Source: an uncultured Stenotrophomonas sp.
GTDB lineage: Bacteria; Pseudomonadota; Gammaproteobacteria; Xanthomonadales; Xanthomonadaceae
DNA length: 32,161 bases
Assembly (NCBI GenBank): GCA_946223375.1
Contig: CAMICU010000019.1
Coordinates: 1 to 32,161, forward strand
Reading direction: 5' to 3'
The notes beneath the pieces are model-generated. The model did no database searches. It saw only the letters and a list, made by a program, of their open reading frames with translations, and had not been told where the DNA came from. Below are positions 23,602 to 32,161 of the stretch, one piece after another. Position 1 is the stretch's first letter; the number at the start of each line of letters is the position of its first letter. The position numbers and the translations under genes are program-made.

Positions 23602-25185
23602 TCAGTGACGGAAGTGACGTACGCCGGTGAACACCATGGCGATGCCATGTTCGTCGGCAGCGGCAATCACTTCGTTGTCACGCATCGAGCCGCCCGGCTG
23701 GATCACTGCGGTGATGCCGGCTTCGGCGGCGGCGTCCAGACCATCGCGGAACGGGAAGAACGCATCCGATGCCATCACCGAACCCGGCACCACCAGGCCG
23801 GCATCGGCGGCCTTGATGCCGGCGATGCGGGCCGAATAGACGCGGCTCATCTGGCCGGCGCCAACGCCGATGGTGCGCTCGTCCTTGGCGTAGACGATCG
23901 CATTGGACTTGACGTACTTGGCCACGCGCCAGGCAAACAGCATGTCGCGCAGTTCGGCGGCGCTCGGCGCACGCTGGGTCACCGTCTTCAGCTCGTCGAT
24001 GTGCATGCCGCGGTTGTCGGCGCTCTGGATCAGCAGGCCCGAGCCAATGCGCTTGGTGTCGTAGTTGTTGCGCGCGTCACCGGCCGGGATGCGCAGCACG
24101 CGCACGTTCGCCTTCTTGGTGGCGTATTCCAGCGCGGCCGGCTCGTAGTGCGGGGCGATCAGCACTTCGACGAACTGGCGGTCCAGGATGGTCTTGGCGG
24201 TGGCCGCATCCAGCGTGCGGTTGAAGGCCAGGATGCCGCCGAACGCGCTGGTCGGGTCGGTGTTGTAGGCCATCTCGTAGGCAGCGCCGACATCGGCGGC
24301 CACGGCCACGCCGCACGGGTTGGCGTGCTTGACGATGACGCAGGCCGGCACGTCGAACTGGCGCACGCACTCCCACGCGGCATCGGCGTCGGCCAGGTTG
24401 TTGTAACTCAACTCCTTGCCCTGCAGCTGCACGAAGGTGGCCAGCGTGCCCGGCACCGGGTACAGGTCGCGGTAGAACACGCCGCTCTGGTGCGGGTTCT
24501 CGCCGTAGCGCAGGTCCATCACCTTCACGAAGGTGGAGTTCATCTGCGCCGGGTATTCCTCGCGCACCGGCACCGCGGCGGTGGTGTCGCTGACCGCGGA
24601 CAGATAGTTGCTGATCGCCGCGTCGTACTGGGCGACGCGGTTGAACGCGGCCACCGACAGTTCAAAACGCTTGGCGGCGGAGAGCTTGCCGTCGTTGGCA
24701 TTCAACTCGGCCAGCAGCGCGTCGTACTGCTCCGGGCTGGTCGCCACGGCGACGCGGGCGAAGTTCTTGGCGGCGCTGCGCAGCATCGCCGGGCCGCCGA
24801 TGTCGATGTTCTCCACCGCGTCGGCCAGGCTGCAGTCGGCCTTGGCGGTGACCGATTCGAACGGATACAGGTTCAGCACCAGCAGGTCGATCGGCGCGAT
24901 GCCGTGTTCGGCCATCACCGCATCATCGGTGCCGGCGCGGCCGAGCAGGCCGCCGTGCACCAGCGGATGCAGGGTCTTGACCCGCCCGTCCATCATTTCC
25001 GGGAAGCCGGTGACGTCGGAGACATCGGTGACCGGCAGGCCGGCGTCGCGGATCGCCTTGGCGGTACCGCCGGTGGACAGCAGCTCGACGTTGCGGGCGG
25101 CCAGCGCACGGGCCAGTTCGACCAGACCGGTCTTGTCGGAAACGGACAGCAGGGCCCGGCGGACGGGCAGCAGATCAGCAGACAT
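23602..25185 (-). CDS. purH: bifunctional AICAR formyltransferase / IMP cyclohydrolase PurH
   Basis: PurH carries out the last two steps of IMP synthesis. The 527-aa protein has the N-terminal MGS-like cyclohydrolase domain (about 1-200, SDKTGLVELARAL, STGGTAKAI, FPEMMDGRVKTLHP) and the AICAR transformylase domain (about 200-527). The latter has RYGENPHQSG, VKHANPCG, NTDPTSAFGGILAFN and PGGSMRDNE. Length and motifs are full. It precedes two lipoprotein genes and purD. A -10-like TACAAT lies at 25221-25216 upstream. Confidence 0.98.
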   Translation of the reverse strand: MSADLLPVRRALLSVSDKTGLVELARALAARNVELLSTGGTAKAIRDAGLPVTDVSDVTGFPEMMDGRVKTLHPLVHGGLLGRAGTDDAVMAEHGIAPIDLLVLNLYPFESVTAKADCSLADAVENIDIGGPAMLRSAAKNFARVAVATSPEQYDALLAELNANDGKLSAAKRFELSVAAFNRVAQYDAAISNYLSAVSDTTAAVPVREEYPAQMNSTFVKVMDLRYGENPHQSGVFYRDLYPVPGTLATFVQLQGKELSYNNLADADAAWECVRQFDVPACVIVKHANPCGVAVAADVGAAYEMAYNTDPTSAFGGILAFNRTLDAATAKTILDRQFVEVLIAPHYEPAALEYATKKANVRVLRIPAGDARNNYDTKRIGSGLLIQSADNRGMHIDELKTVTQRAPSAAELRDMLFAWRVAKYVKSNAIVYAKDERTIGVGAGQMSRVYSARIAGIKAADAGLVVPGSVMASDAFFPFRDGLDAAAEAGITAVIQPGGSMRDNEVIAAADEHGIAMVFTGVRHFRH

Positions 25186-25215
25186 GGGGGCAAGGGGCAG
25201 CGGAAGCGGGCCGAT

Positions 25216-25221
25216 ATTGTA
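25216..25221 (-). promoter_or_regulatory. candidate purH -10 box
   Basis: On the minus strand this is TACAAT, 30 bases before the purH ATG. It lies in the 249-base gap between fis and purH, where nothing else is recognised. No good -35 hexamer is present at the usual spacing. Confidence 0.35.
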
Positions 25222-25434
25222 GCCGCCGCGTCACATCCGTGGCCCGCACGGCCGCCGCAGGCGCTGCAGGGATGCGGGAACGCCCGCGGTCGCGCCCAGG
25301 CATATGCCGGGGCGGCGGGGACATGCGCCGCTGGCGCGAGGGTGGTGGCCGCAGCCGGGGTGCCCATGCTGGCGGGCGGTGCGCATCACAGGAACCGCGC
25401 CAGCGCCGCAGGGCGGTGCGCGGCTGGGGCCGGC

Positions 25435-25707
25435 TCAGGCCAGGCCGTACTCTTTGAGCTTCTTGCGCAGGGTGGCGCGGTGGATGCCCAGCAGCGCCGC
25501 GGCGCGGCTCTGGTTGCCCTCGCAGTGGTTGAGCACTTCCACGAACAGCGGGATTTCCATTTCGCGCAGCACGATCTCGTAGACATCGTCGGCGTCACAA
25601 CCGTCCAGGTCACGCAGGTAGCGTCGCACCGATTGGGCGACGTGTTCGCGAAGCGGCGGCTTGGCAGCGCCACGACTGGTGTCAGGACGGGTGGGGGCAG
25701 CGTTCAA
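25435..25707 (-). CDS. fis: Fis nucleoid-associated DNA-binding protein
   Basis: Fis bends DNA and boosts stable RNA transcription in fast growth. The 90-aa protein ends in the HTH region (GNQSRAAALLGIHRATLRKK, about residues 64-83, then LKEYGLA). The dimerisation helices (YEIVLREMEIPLFVEVL) match the family, and the N-terminus is divergent. The start is an uncommon TTG at 25707 with GGGA upstream, since no in-frame ATG is near. It lies after the DUF3426 gene. The fis partner dusB found in other gammaproteobacteria is not present between them. Confidence 0.93.
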   Translation of the reverse strand: MNAAPTRPDTSRGAAKPPLREHVAQSVRRYLRDLDGCDADDVYEIVLREMEIPLFVEVLNHCEGNQSRAAALLGIHRATLRKKLKEYGLA

Positions 25708-25805
25708 GGAGATTCCCGGATTCAGCAGTGACGGGCATGGATGGCCCGGCGTGGGGGGAGGAGTCTAGCGCGTGGGCCGACGCCCTGCCACGCCGTCGGC
25801 GGCAG

Positions 25806-26621
25806 TTACTGGAATTCGAAGCTGAAGGCGACCGTCGCTGCGGCCGGTTCGCGCAGCCGGAACGAGACCTGCGCGCTCTGGCCCGGCTCCAGCCGTGCCT
25901 GCGGGTCGGCGGCGGCGCCGAGGTAGTCGGCCGGCTGCAGGGTGCGGCGCCCGATGACCCGGCCATCGGCGTCGGACAACGACAACCGCAGCGCCGGCCA
26001 TGCCTGCGCCCAGCGTGCTTCATTGCGGAAGCTGGCCTGCACCTGCAGGACGCCGGGCTGGTCGGGCAGCGGCCGGACGTCGCGGCTGAGCATGCTGTAG
26101 GCGGCCGGCTCGTGCCACGCCGGCAGGCTGCAGCGCAGCACCGTGCACAGCGCGCTGACCAGCGGGCGGGTGCCGGCGTCGGCGGCCAGCCGGGCGCGGT
26201 CGGCAACGATGATCTGCAGGGCCAGCAGCAGCCCCAGCGCGGCCACCAGCGCCCATTGCCAGCGCGGCACGGGGCGCGGTGCCCGCGCGATGGCCCGCGC
26301 GTTGCGGGTGAAGTCGGGGGCGCTGGCCGCGAGTGTGTCGTCGTCGGCAGGCGCGTCCGCGGCGGCATCCTGCGCTAGGTCCAGCAGCGTGTCGGCCGCA
26401 GCGGCCGCGTCGTCCTGCCGGTCCTGCGCCTGTCCGGCGTCATCGACACCGGGGTGTGCGGTGTCGGTGTGGTCCGCATCGGCCGCGGGCGGCTCCGGCA
26501 GCGGCGCGGGGCGCGGCTGGCCGTGGTCGGTCTCGGTCTCGGTCTCGGTTGGTGCTGCGCCGGCGTTGCCGTGCAGGAACGTGGCCAGGGAGGGACGCGC
26601 GCCGCGGTTCTTTTCGCTCAT
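25806..26621 (-). CDS. DUF3426 family membrane protein lacking the zinc ribbon
   Basis: A 271-aa protein with a low-complexity Ala/Asp-rich N-terminus (about 20-100), one membrane helix (about 121-140), and a C-terminal extracytoplasmic beta domain of the DUF3426 type (about 150-271, LPAWHEPAAYSMLSRDVRPL, FRNEARWAQAWP). Most family members start with a CxxC zinc ribbon (MJ0042 type). None is present here. Function is unknown. It starts 28 bases after prmA, in line with the gene order prmA / DUF3426 / fis seen in pseudomonads. Confidence 0.8.
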   Translation of the reverse strand: MSEKNRGARPSLATFLHGNAGAAPTETETETDHGQPRPAPLPEPPAADADHTDTAHPGVDDAGQAQDRQDDAAAAADTLLDLAQDAAADAPADDDTLAASAPDFTRNARAIARAPRPVPRWQWALVAALGLLLALQIIVADRARLAADAGTRPLVSALCTVLRCSLPAWHEPAAYSMLSRDVRPLPDQPGVLQVQASFRNEARWAQAWPALRLSLSDADGRVIGRRTLQPADYLGAAADPQARLEPGQSAQVSFRLREPAAATVAFSFEFQ

Positions 26622-26649
26622 GTCAGGCAGGACTGTGGGCTGTGCTCAT

Positions 26650-27564
26650 TCAAGCACGGCGCACACCGGTAATGCGCATCCAGTCGCCGTCCTGCACCGC
26701 CTCGAGCTGGTCGAACCAGGCCGCGTAGCGTTCCAGCAGCTCGCCTTCCTGGCCGTGCAGGATGCCCGACAGCGCGATGCGGCCACCGGCGGTGACGCGC
26801 GCGGCCAGCAGCTCGGCCAGCGCATCCAGCGCCGAGGCCAGGATGTTGGCCACCACCACCGGGTAGGTGGCCACCGGCTCGTCCTCGGGCAGGTAGGCGG
26901 CGATATGCACGCCGTTGCGCTCGCCGTTGTCGGCGGTCGCGATCAGCGCCTGCGGGTCGTTGTCCACGCCGACCGCGGCGGCGGCGCCGAGCTTGAGCGC
27001 GGCCAGCGCGAGGATGCCCGAGCCGCAGCCGAAATCGAGCACGGTCTTGCCGGTCAGTTCGCCGTCGGCCGCGAGCTGGTCGAGCCAACGCAGGCACAGC
27101 GCGGTGGTCGGGTGGGTGCCCGAACCGAACGCCAGGCCCGGGTCGAGCCGCACGATCGCCGCATCGGCGGCCTGCGCCGCCTCGGGCAGTTCATGGTTCC
27201 ACGGCACGATCCAGGTGCGTGCGCCGAAGCGCATCGGCTGGAACTGGTCCAGCCAGGCGCGTTCCCAGTCCTCGTCCTCGACCGAGCGGAAGCTGGCTCC
27301 GGCCCAGTCCAGCCCGGCGTCGAAGGCTTCCAGCGCCGCCAGCAGCGCCAGTGCATTGGTGTCCGCCGGGAACAGCGCGGTCAGCACCAGCTCGTTCCAC
27401 AGCGGCGTCTGCCCGACCCCCGGCTCCAGGATCGCGCGCTCGTTGCTGGTATCGGCATCGGCGTCGAGCATGGTCACCGCCAGCGCGCCCACGTCGTCGA
27501 GGGCGTTCTCGTAGCGGGGTTGGGTGGCTTCGGTGCAGCGCAGGGTCAGTTCAAGGAAGGGCAT
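26650..27564 (-). CDS. prmA: ribosomal protein L11 methyltransferase PrmA
   Basis: PrmA trimethylates ribosomal protein L11 from S-adenosylmethionine. The 304-aa protein has the N-terminal substrate-binding domain (about 1-110) and the Rossmann methyltransferase domain with DFGCGSGILALAALKLGA and VVVANILA motifs. ATG 27564 gives MPFLELTL. An upstream TTG is not needed. It begins the prmA / DUF3426 / fis / purH run and is divergent from the plus-strand gene of unknown function at 27709. Confidence 0.95.
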   Translation of the reverse strand: MPFLELTLRCTEATQPRYENALDDVGALAVTMLDADADTSNERAILEPGVGQTPLWNELVLTALFPADTNALALLAALEAFDAGLDWAGASFRSVEDEDWERAWLDQFQPMRFGARTWIVPWNHELPEAAQAADAAIVRLDPGLAFGSGTHPTTALCLRWLDQLAADGELTGKTVLDFGCGSGILALAALKLGAAAAVGVDNDPQALIATADNGERNGVHIAAYLPEDEPVATYPVVVANILASALDALAELLAARVTAGGRIALSGILHGQEGELLERYAAWFDQLEAVQDGDWMRITGVRRA

Positions 27565-27667
27565 GGCGGGAAACGGCAACGGCAGGACAGGGCACGCATC
27601 CTAGACGAGGCGGGCGCTGATTGCGCGGCCCGGCCACCCGGTTCAGCGCCGGACGCGGCGGCCTTGC

Positions 27668-27673
27668 TAGAAT
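27668..27673 (+). promoter_or_regulatory. candidate -10 box of the 319-aa gene
   Basis: TAGAAT (5 of 6) lies 35 bases before the ATG at 27709, in the 144-base gap between divergent prmA and this gene. No clear -35 hexamer accompanies it. Confidence 0.35.
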
Positions 27674-27708
27674 TGCGGCACTCTTGCCGCCGATCCGCGC
27701 CGCGCCCG

Positions 27709-28668
27709 ATGTTCAGCCTGCTGGCCAGAAAACCCTGGTATCTCCTGCTGCTGCCCGCTGCGGTGCTGTTGGCCGTGCTTGGCCTGCGCGATGGCACGGT
27801 GGCGCAGGGCGCCGACGGCCGCGAAATGGCGGCGGCGATGGGCGCGGGGGGGAAGGCCGCCGATGCCGCCGGCACGCTCCCCGGCACCGCACCGGCCGGC
27901 AATGAACGGGGCACGGCGATCGGCCCGGGCCTGCCGCTGGACCTGCGCGCGGCCTTCGAGAGCGGGCGGGACCTGTTCGGCTATGCACGCCAGCTGCGTG
28001 CCGCCGCGGCGGCCGGTGACGCCGAGGCGGGCTGGATCGTCAGCCGCATCTACGACTACTGCGGGGTGTACGCGATGGACCCGCAGGCCTATGCGCTGGA
28101 CAGCAGCACGCTGGCGGCGATGGGGCTGAAGGATGTTCCCGGCCTGGTCGCCGCGCGTGGTCGGGTGGGGGCCAGCTGCGCCGGCTTCACCGCCGCCGAC
28201 GGGCTGGGCAGCGCACTGATGCAGCAGCAGCGTGGCACCTCGGCGCGCGCCGGCAACCTGGCCGCCGAGGCGGCACTGCTGGCGATGGGCGAGCCGCTGC
28301 GGGACGACCCGGCATACCGGCGTGGGTTGGTCGAACGGGTGCTGTACTCGCAGGATCCGGAAGCATTCCTGGCCATCGCCCCGGCGATGGGCGTGTCGGC
28401 CGCCGGTGACGATGCCTACCGGGGCTTTGTCGCCGGGGACCAGTTCTCGCAGCTGGCCTGGCAGGTGGCAGCCTGCCGGCTGGGGCTGGCCTGTGGGCCG
28501 AACAGCGCCCTGATGACCGGTTACTGCGCCAATGGCGGGATCTGTTCGCGTGATCCCGATCAGGATTTCGAGTCGTTCGTATATGACGCCGCCGTATCGC
28601 GGCAGGGTACTGAAAGAATGAACCAACTGGTCGACAGCCTGCGCCGTCCGCAGGGAGGTACACGATGA
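27709..28668 (+). CDS. membrane-anchored cysteine-rich hypothetical protein, 319 aa
   Basis: Function unknown. A single hydrophobic segment (about 8-27) serves as signal anchor, then an Ala/Gly-rich linker, then a helical domain. A region GDAEAGWIVSRIYDYCG (about 103-119) resembles a Sel1-like helix pair. Six cysteines are seen, four of them clustered near the end (ACRLGLACGPNS, GYCANGGICSRD), which suggests periplasmic disulfides. The last codons overlap the start of the following gene (ATGA at 28665-28668), so the pair is coupled. Similar Cys-patterned proteins occur in xanthomonads, to my knowledge. Confidence 0.7.
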   Translation: MFSLLARKPWYLLLLPAAVLLAVLGLRDGTVAQGADGREMAAAMGAGGKAADAAGTLPGTAPAGNERGTAIGPGLPLDLRAAFESGRDLFGYARQLRAAAAAGDAEAGWIVSRIYDYCGVYAMDPQAYALDSSTLAAMGLKDVPGLVAARGRVGASCAGFTAADGLGSALMQQQRGTSARAGNLAAEAALLAMGEPLRDDPAYRRGLVERVLYSQDPEAFLAIAPAMGVSAAGDDAYRGFVAGDQFSQLAWQVAACRLGLACGPNSALMTGYCANGGICSRDPDQDFESFVYDAAVSRQGTERMNQLVDSLRRPQGGTR

Positions 28669-29024
28669 ATTACCGACGTTTCCTGCACGGCGCCAAGTTC
28701 TGGGTGTGGGTGGTGCTGTTCGTGGCCTATTCGGCCGGTGCCGTGGGCGTGGTGCTGATCGACACCTACGAGGACCGCTACCGGGCGCTGAGCAAGGTCA
28801 AGCTGACCTCGGTCAAATCCGATGCCGACCAGCGCCGCGCCGGCGCCAGCCAGGCGGCGGCGATCTACCGCGCGCAGAGCGGCATGCCGTTCTCCACGCT
28901 GCCGCCGGGCAGCAGCTTCCAGATCGTCTGGCCGGACGGCTCGGTGGAAACGGTGACGGTGGTCGACCCGTCCTCGCCGCTGGGGACCGAGCCGGTCAAG
29001 GGCACGGCGCTGGAAGCGGAGTGA
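28665..29024 (+). CDS. small membrane hypothetical protein, 119 aa
   Basis: A protein of unknown function with a basic N-terminus, one membrane helix (about 12-34), a short charged stretch, then a soluble domain (about 60-119) that contains the segment SSFQIVWPDGSVETVTVVDP (about 83-102). GGGAGG lies before the ATG. It overlaps the upstream gene by 4 bases and is followed by a strong terminator, so the two genes form an operon. The soluble part is inferred to lie outside the cytoplasm. Confidence 0.7.
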   Translation: MNYRRFLHGAKFWVWVVLFVAYSAGAVGVVLIDTYEDRYRALSKVKLTSVKSDADQRRAGASQAAAIYRAQSGMPFSTLPPGSSFQIVWPDGSVETVTVVDPSSPLGTEPVKGTALEAE

Positions 29025-29043
29025 GCGCACGGCCGGCATGACA

Positions 29044-29073
29044 GGAAAAGGCGGGGGCATCCCCGCCTTTTCC
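29044..29073. terminator. terminator after the two-gene operon
   Basis: GGAAAAGGCGGGG (29044-29056) and CCCCGCCTTTTCC (29061-29073) pair fully with a GCAT loop and T tract. It ends the operon at 27709-29024. The same stem core recurs at 31411-31438. Confidence 0.88.
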
Positions 29074-29160
29074 ATATATGGCCGATGGAATCCGGGCGGG
29101 GCCCCGATGGGGCGATGTATGGCGGGTGCGGGATTGGATGGGCACGGCCGCCGCGAATTG

Positions 29161-29176
29161 TGTGATCGACTTCAAT
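29161..29176. promoter_or_regulatory. half-matched CRP/Clp-like site upstream of the MHYT gene
   Basis: TGTGA at 29161-29165, six bases, then TCAAT at 29172-29176. The left half is perfect and the right half is 3 of 5 against TGTGA-N6-TCACA. Xanthomonad Clp binds this consensus. This is weak evidence. The remaining bases from 29074 to 29234 show no other clear signal. Confidence 0.25.
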
Positions 29177-29234
29177 ATTCCGTCGCCCGGCCGATACCGA
29201 GGCGACTGACTGCAATGCTGTTGATGGGCCTGAA

Positions 29235-31307
29235 ATGATGATTGCCACTTACGACCAGACGCTGGTCGTGTTTTCGATCCTGGTCGCGGTGCTGGCGTCC
29301 TACACCGCGCTGGACATGGCGGGCCGCCTGGCCACCGCACAGGGCAGCGTGGCGCGCTGGTGGCTGGTCGGTGGCGCCACCGCGATGGGCCTGGGCATCT
29401 GGTCGATGCACTTCATCGGCATGCTCGCCTTCGACCTGCCGATCCCGCTGGGGTATGACCTGGCGATCACGCTGTGGTCGCTGGCGGTGTCGGTGGGCGC
29501 GTCGGCCTATGCGCTGTGGCTGGTGTCGCGGCCCAGCCTGCCGGGCTGGCGGCTGCTGGCCGGCGCGGTGCTGATGGGCCTGGCGATCGCGGCCATGCAC
29601 TACCTGGGCATGGCCGCGCTGCGCATGCAGCCGGGCATCGACTACCACCCCGGCTGGTTCGCCGCCTCGATCGCGGTGGCGATCGCCGCCGCCGGCGCGG
29701 CGCTGTGGATCGCCTTCCGCCTGCGCCACCAGCAGCGCAACACGCTGATGATGCGGGCGATGGCCTCGTTGCTGATGGGCCTGGCGATCGTCGGCATGCA
29801 CTACACCGGCATGGCCGCGGCGCGCTTCCCGGATGGCAGCGTCTGCGCGGCGGTGCGCGGTGGCGGCATCGACACGCAGTGGCTGGCGGTCCTGGTCATC
29901 GTCACCACCGTGGCAACGCTGGGCATCGCCTTGATCGCCTCGCTGTTCGATCGCCGCATGCGCGAGCGCACCGGCGTGCTCGCCGACTCGCTGGCCGATG
30001 CCAACCAGAAGCTGGTGCAGGCCGCGCTGCACGATCCGCTGACCCAGCTGCCCAACCGCATGCTGCTGCAGGACCGCATGGAGCAGGCGATCAAGCGGGC
30101 GCAGCGCGAAGGGCATGCGGTGGCGGTGATCTTCTGCGACCTGGACGGTTTCAAGACGGTCAATGATGCCTATGGCCACCAGCTCGGCGACCGCCTGCTG
30201 ATGGCGGTCGCGCGGCGCATCGGCGCGCTGCTCGGGCCGCAGGATACCTTTGCCCGGCTGGGCGGCGACGAGTTCGTGATGGCGCTGACCGTGGACAGCC
30301 CGGACGACGCGCTGGTGATCGCCGAGCGCATCGTCGAGGCGGCCGCGCAGCCCTTCCTGATCGACGCGGCCGAGCTGCAGGTCAGTGCCAGCCTCGGCAT
30401 CGCGCTGTATCCCAACGACGCCCGCACCGAGCGCGAGCTGATGGCGCATGCCGACGTGGCCATGTACCACACCAAGCAGCTCGGCCGTAACGGCTACACC
30501 TTCTTCACCCCGGCCATGCAGGTCAACGCGAACCGCCAGCTGCGGCTGCTGCAGGACCTGCGCAAGGCCGGCGAGCGCGGCGAGCTGGTGCTGCACTACC
30601 AGCCCAAGTTCGGGGCCTCCGAACAGCGCGTGATCGGTGCCGAGGCGCTGCTGCGCTGGCAGCACCCGGAGCTGGGTCTGCTGGCGCCGGACGTGTTCAT
30701 TCCCATCGCCGAACGCAGCGGGCTGATCCTGCCGATCGGCGACTGGGTGCTGGACCAGGCCTGCCGGCAGCTGCGCCGCTGGCACGACGAGGGGCATGCC
30801 GACTGGACGATGGCGGTGAACCTGTCCGCGCTGCAGTTCGATTCGCCGGCGCTGGTGGACACGGTGCGGCGCATCATCGACCGCCACGGCGTGGACCCGG
30901 CCTGCCTGACCCTAGAGGTCACCGAGACCACCGCGATGAAGGATGTCGATGCCAGCCTGGAGGTGCTCAACAGCCTGACCGCGATGGGGGTGAAGATCGC
31001 CATCGACGACTTCGGCACCGGCTACTCCAGCCTGCTGTACCTCAAGCGCATGCCGGCGGCGGAGCTGAAGATCGACCGTGCCTTCGTGCGCGACCTGGAA
31101 ACCAACGAGGAGGACGCGGCGATCGTGTCCTCGATCATCGCGCTGGCCCGCGCGCTGAACATCAAGGTCGTGGCCGAGGGCGTGGAGACCGCCGCGCAGC
31201 GCGAGTTCCTGCGTGCACTGGGCTGCGATTCGCTGCAGGGGTACTTCCTCGGCCGGCCGGCGGACGCGGCGACCTTCGAGGGCTTCACCCGCACCGGCGC
31301 GGGCTAG
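29235..31307 (+). CDS. MHYT-GGDEF-EAL c-di-GMP signalling protein
   Basis: A 690-aa inner-membrane protein. The MHYT sensor (about 1-235, seven helices) has three motif copies, MHFIG at 58, MHYLG at 121 and MHYTG at 188, thought to bind copper or gas. The GGDEF domain keeps its full signature at 343-347 but lacks the RxxD feedback site (GPQD instead). The EAL domain is intact: EAL at 470-472, VNLSALQF, EVTETT, DDFGTGYSS at 591, KIDRAF and VAEGVET. It may both make and break c-di-GMP. It is a single gene, starting ATG ATG at 29235, and is convergent with accC across a shared terminator. Confidence 0.95.
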   Translation: MMIATYDQTLVVFSILVAVLASYTALDMAGRLATAQGSVARWWLVGGATAMGLGIWSMHFIGMLAFDLPIPLGYDLAITLWSLAVSVGASAYALWLVSRPSLPGWRLLAGAVLMGLAIAAMHYLGMAALRMQPGIDYHPGWFAASIAVAIAAAGAALWIAFRLRHQQRNTLMMRAMASLLMGLAIVGMHYTGMAAARFPDGSVCAAVRGGGIDTQWLAVLVIVTTVATLGIALIASLFDRRMRERTGVLADSLADANQKLVQAALHDPLTQLPNRMLLQDRMEQAIKRAQREGHAVAVIFCDLDGFKTVNDAYGHQLGDRLLMAVARRIGALLGPQDTFARLGGDEFVMALTVDSPDDALVIAERIVEAAAQPFLIDAAELQVSASLGIALYPNDARTERELMAHADVAMYHTKQLGRNGYTFFTPAMQVNANRQLRLLQDLRKAGERGELVLHYQPKFGASEQRVIGAEALLRWQHPELGLLAPDVFIPIAERSGLILPIGDWVLDQACRQLRRWHDEGHADWTMAVNLSALQFDSPALVDTVRRIIDRHGVDPACLTLEVTETTAMKDVDASLEVLNSLTAMGVKIAIDDFGTGYSSLLYLKRMPAAELKIDRAFVRDLETNEEDAAIVSSIIALARALNIKVVAEGVETAAQREFLRALGCDSLQGYFLGRPADAATFEGFTRTGAG

Positions 31308-31410
31308 GCGCGCCGGCTCGCCCAGCCCTCTTCGCGGTAGCGGCGGCGCGTCGGCCTCGGCATGGCCCGGAGGCTGCCAGCCGTTGGGCGATGCCCTTGC
31401 CGCCACCACG

Positions 31411-31438
31411 GGAAAAGGCGGGTTTCCCCGCCTTTTCC
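31411..31438. terminator. bidirectional terminator between the MHYT gene and accC
   Basis: GGAAAAGGCGGG (31411-31422) and CCCGCCTTTTCC (31427-31438) pair fully with a TTTC loop. It serves both convergent genes. The rest of the 150-base gap shows no other feature. Confidence 0.88.
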
Positions 31439-31457
31439 GATCTGCCCGCAGTGACGA

Positions 31458-32161
<704 letters not shown>

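Noticed and set aside
23407..25731. 774-codon plus-strand frame opposite purH, lipoprotein and fis genes
   Set aside because: It is antisense to well-identified genes and crosses three of them. The Val/Gly/His/Gln-rich composition fits a shadow frame.
29172..30887. 571-codon minus-strand frame opposite the MHYT-GGDEF-EAL gene
   Set aside because: It is antisense to a gene with intact motifs and has low-complexity His/Gln/Arg composition without any domain.

Overview
The window looks like chromosome from a high-GC gammaproteobacterium of the Xanthomonadaceae, most likely Stenotrophomonas or a close relative. This rests on the very GC-rich code, on protein resemblance (RppH, bactofilin, a YccS-type exporter, an MFS-PlsC fusion, an AmpE-like protein), and on an accC / prmA / DUF3426 / fis / purH / purD gene order related to that of pseudomonads. 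The genus is an inference. No phage, insertion sequence, CRISPR array or rRNA is visible, and genes are packed with no gene-free stretch above about 250 bases.

Layout. (1) 1-332: minus-strand tRNA cluster, Met(CAT) then two identical Gln(CTG) genes (the last cut by the window edge), with a hairpin terminator between the Gln copies. (2) 453-2005: rppH, then the iron-storage pair bfd and bfr behind a promoter with a Fur-like inverted repeat. (3) 2240-7013, minus: DUF4126 membrane protein, then a response regulator whose GGDEF and EAL domains both lack catalytic motifs (FimX/LapD-like receptor architecture), then a hybrid histidine kinase with receiver and HPt domains. (4) 7185-11121, plus: membrane coiled-coil protein coupled to a bactofilin, erpA, a small conserved hypothetical, nudC and ampE. 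(5) 11128-15197, minus: LysR regulator, LplT/PlsC-like fusion, then a compact TM2 / CD225-dispanin / DUF2752 run of small membrane proteins. (6) 15284-20901: MFS exporter divergent from the LysR gene, YccS-type FUSC protein, and a second LysR gene divergent from an aldo/keto reductase. (7) 21044-27564, minus: prmA, DUF3426, fis, purH, two lipoproteins, purD. (8) 27709-31307, plus: two coupled genes of unknown function and an MHYT-GGDEF-EAL protein. (9) 31458-end, minus: the 3' half of accC.

How the parts work together. purH and purD carry out de novo purine steps, with Fis and PrmA in the same run. bfd/bfr store and release iron, and ErpA delivers Fe-S clusters. Two c-di-GMP-related proteins differ: one looks catalytically competent (MHYT-GGDEF-EAL), the other looks like a pure receptor or scaffold wired to a phosphorelay. 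The least described parts are that phosphorelay, the TM2/CD225/DUF2752 operon, the lipoprotein pair inside the purine operon, and the plus-strand genes that separate accC from prmA.
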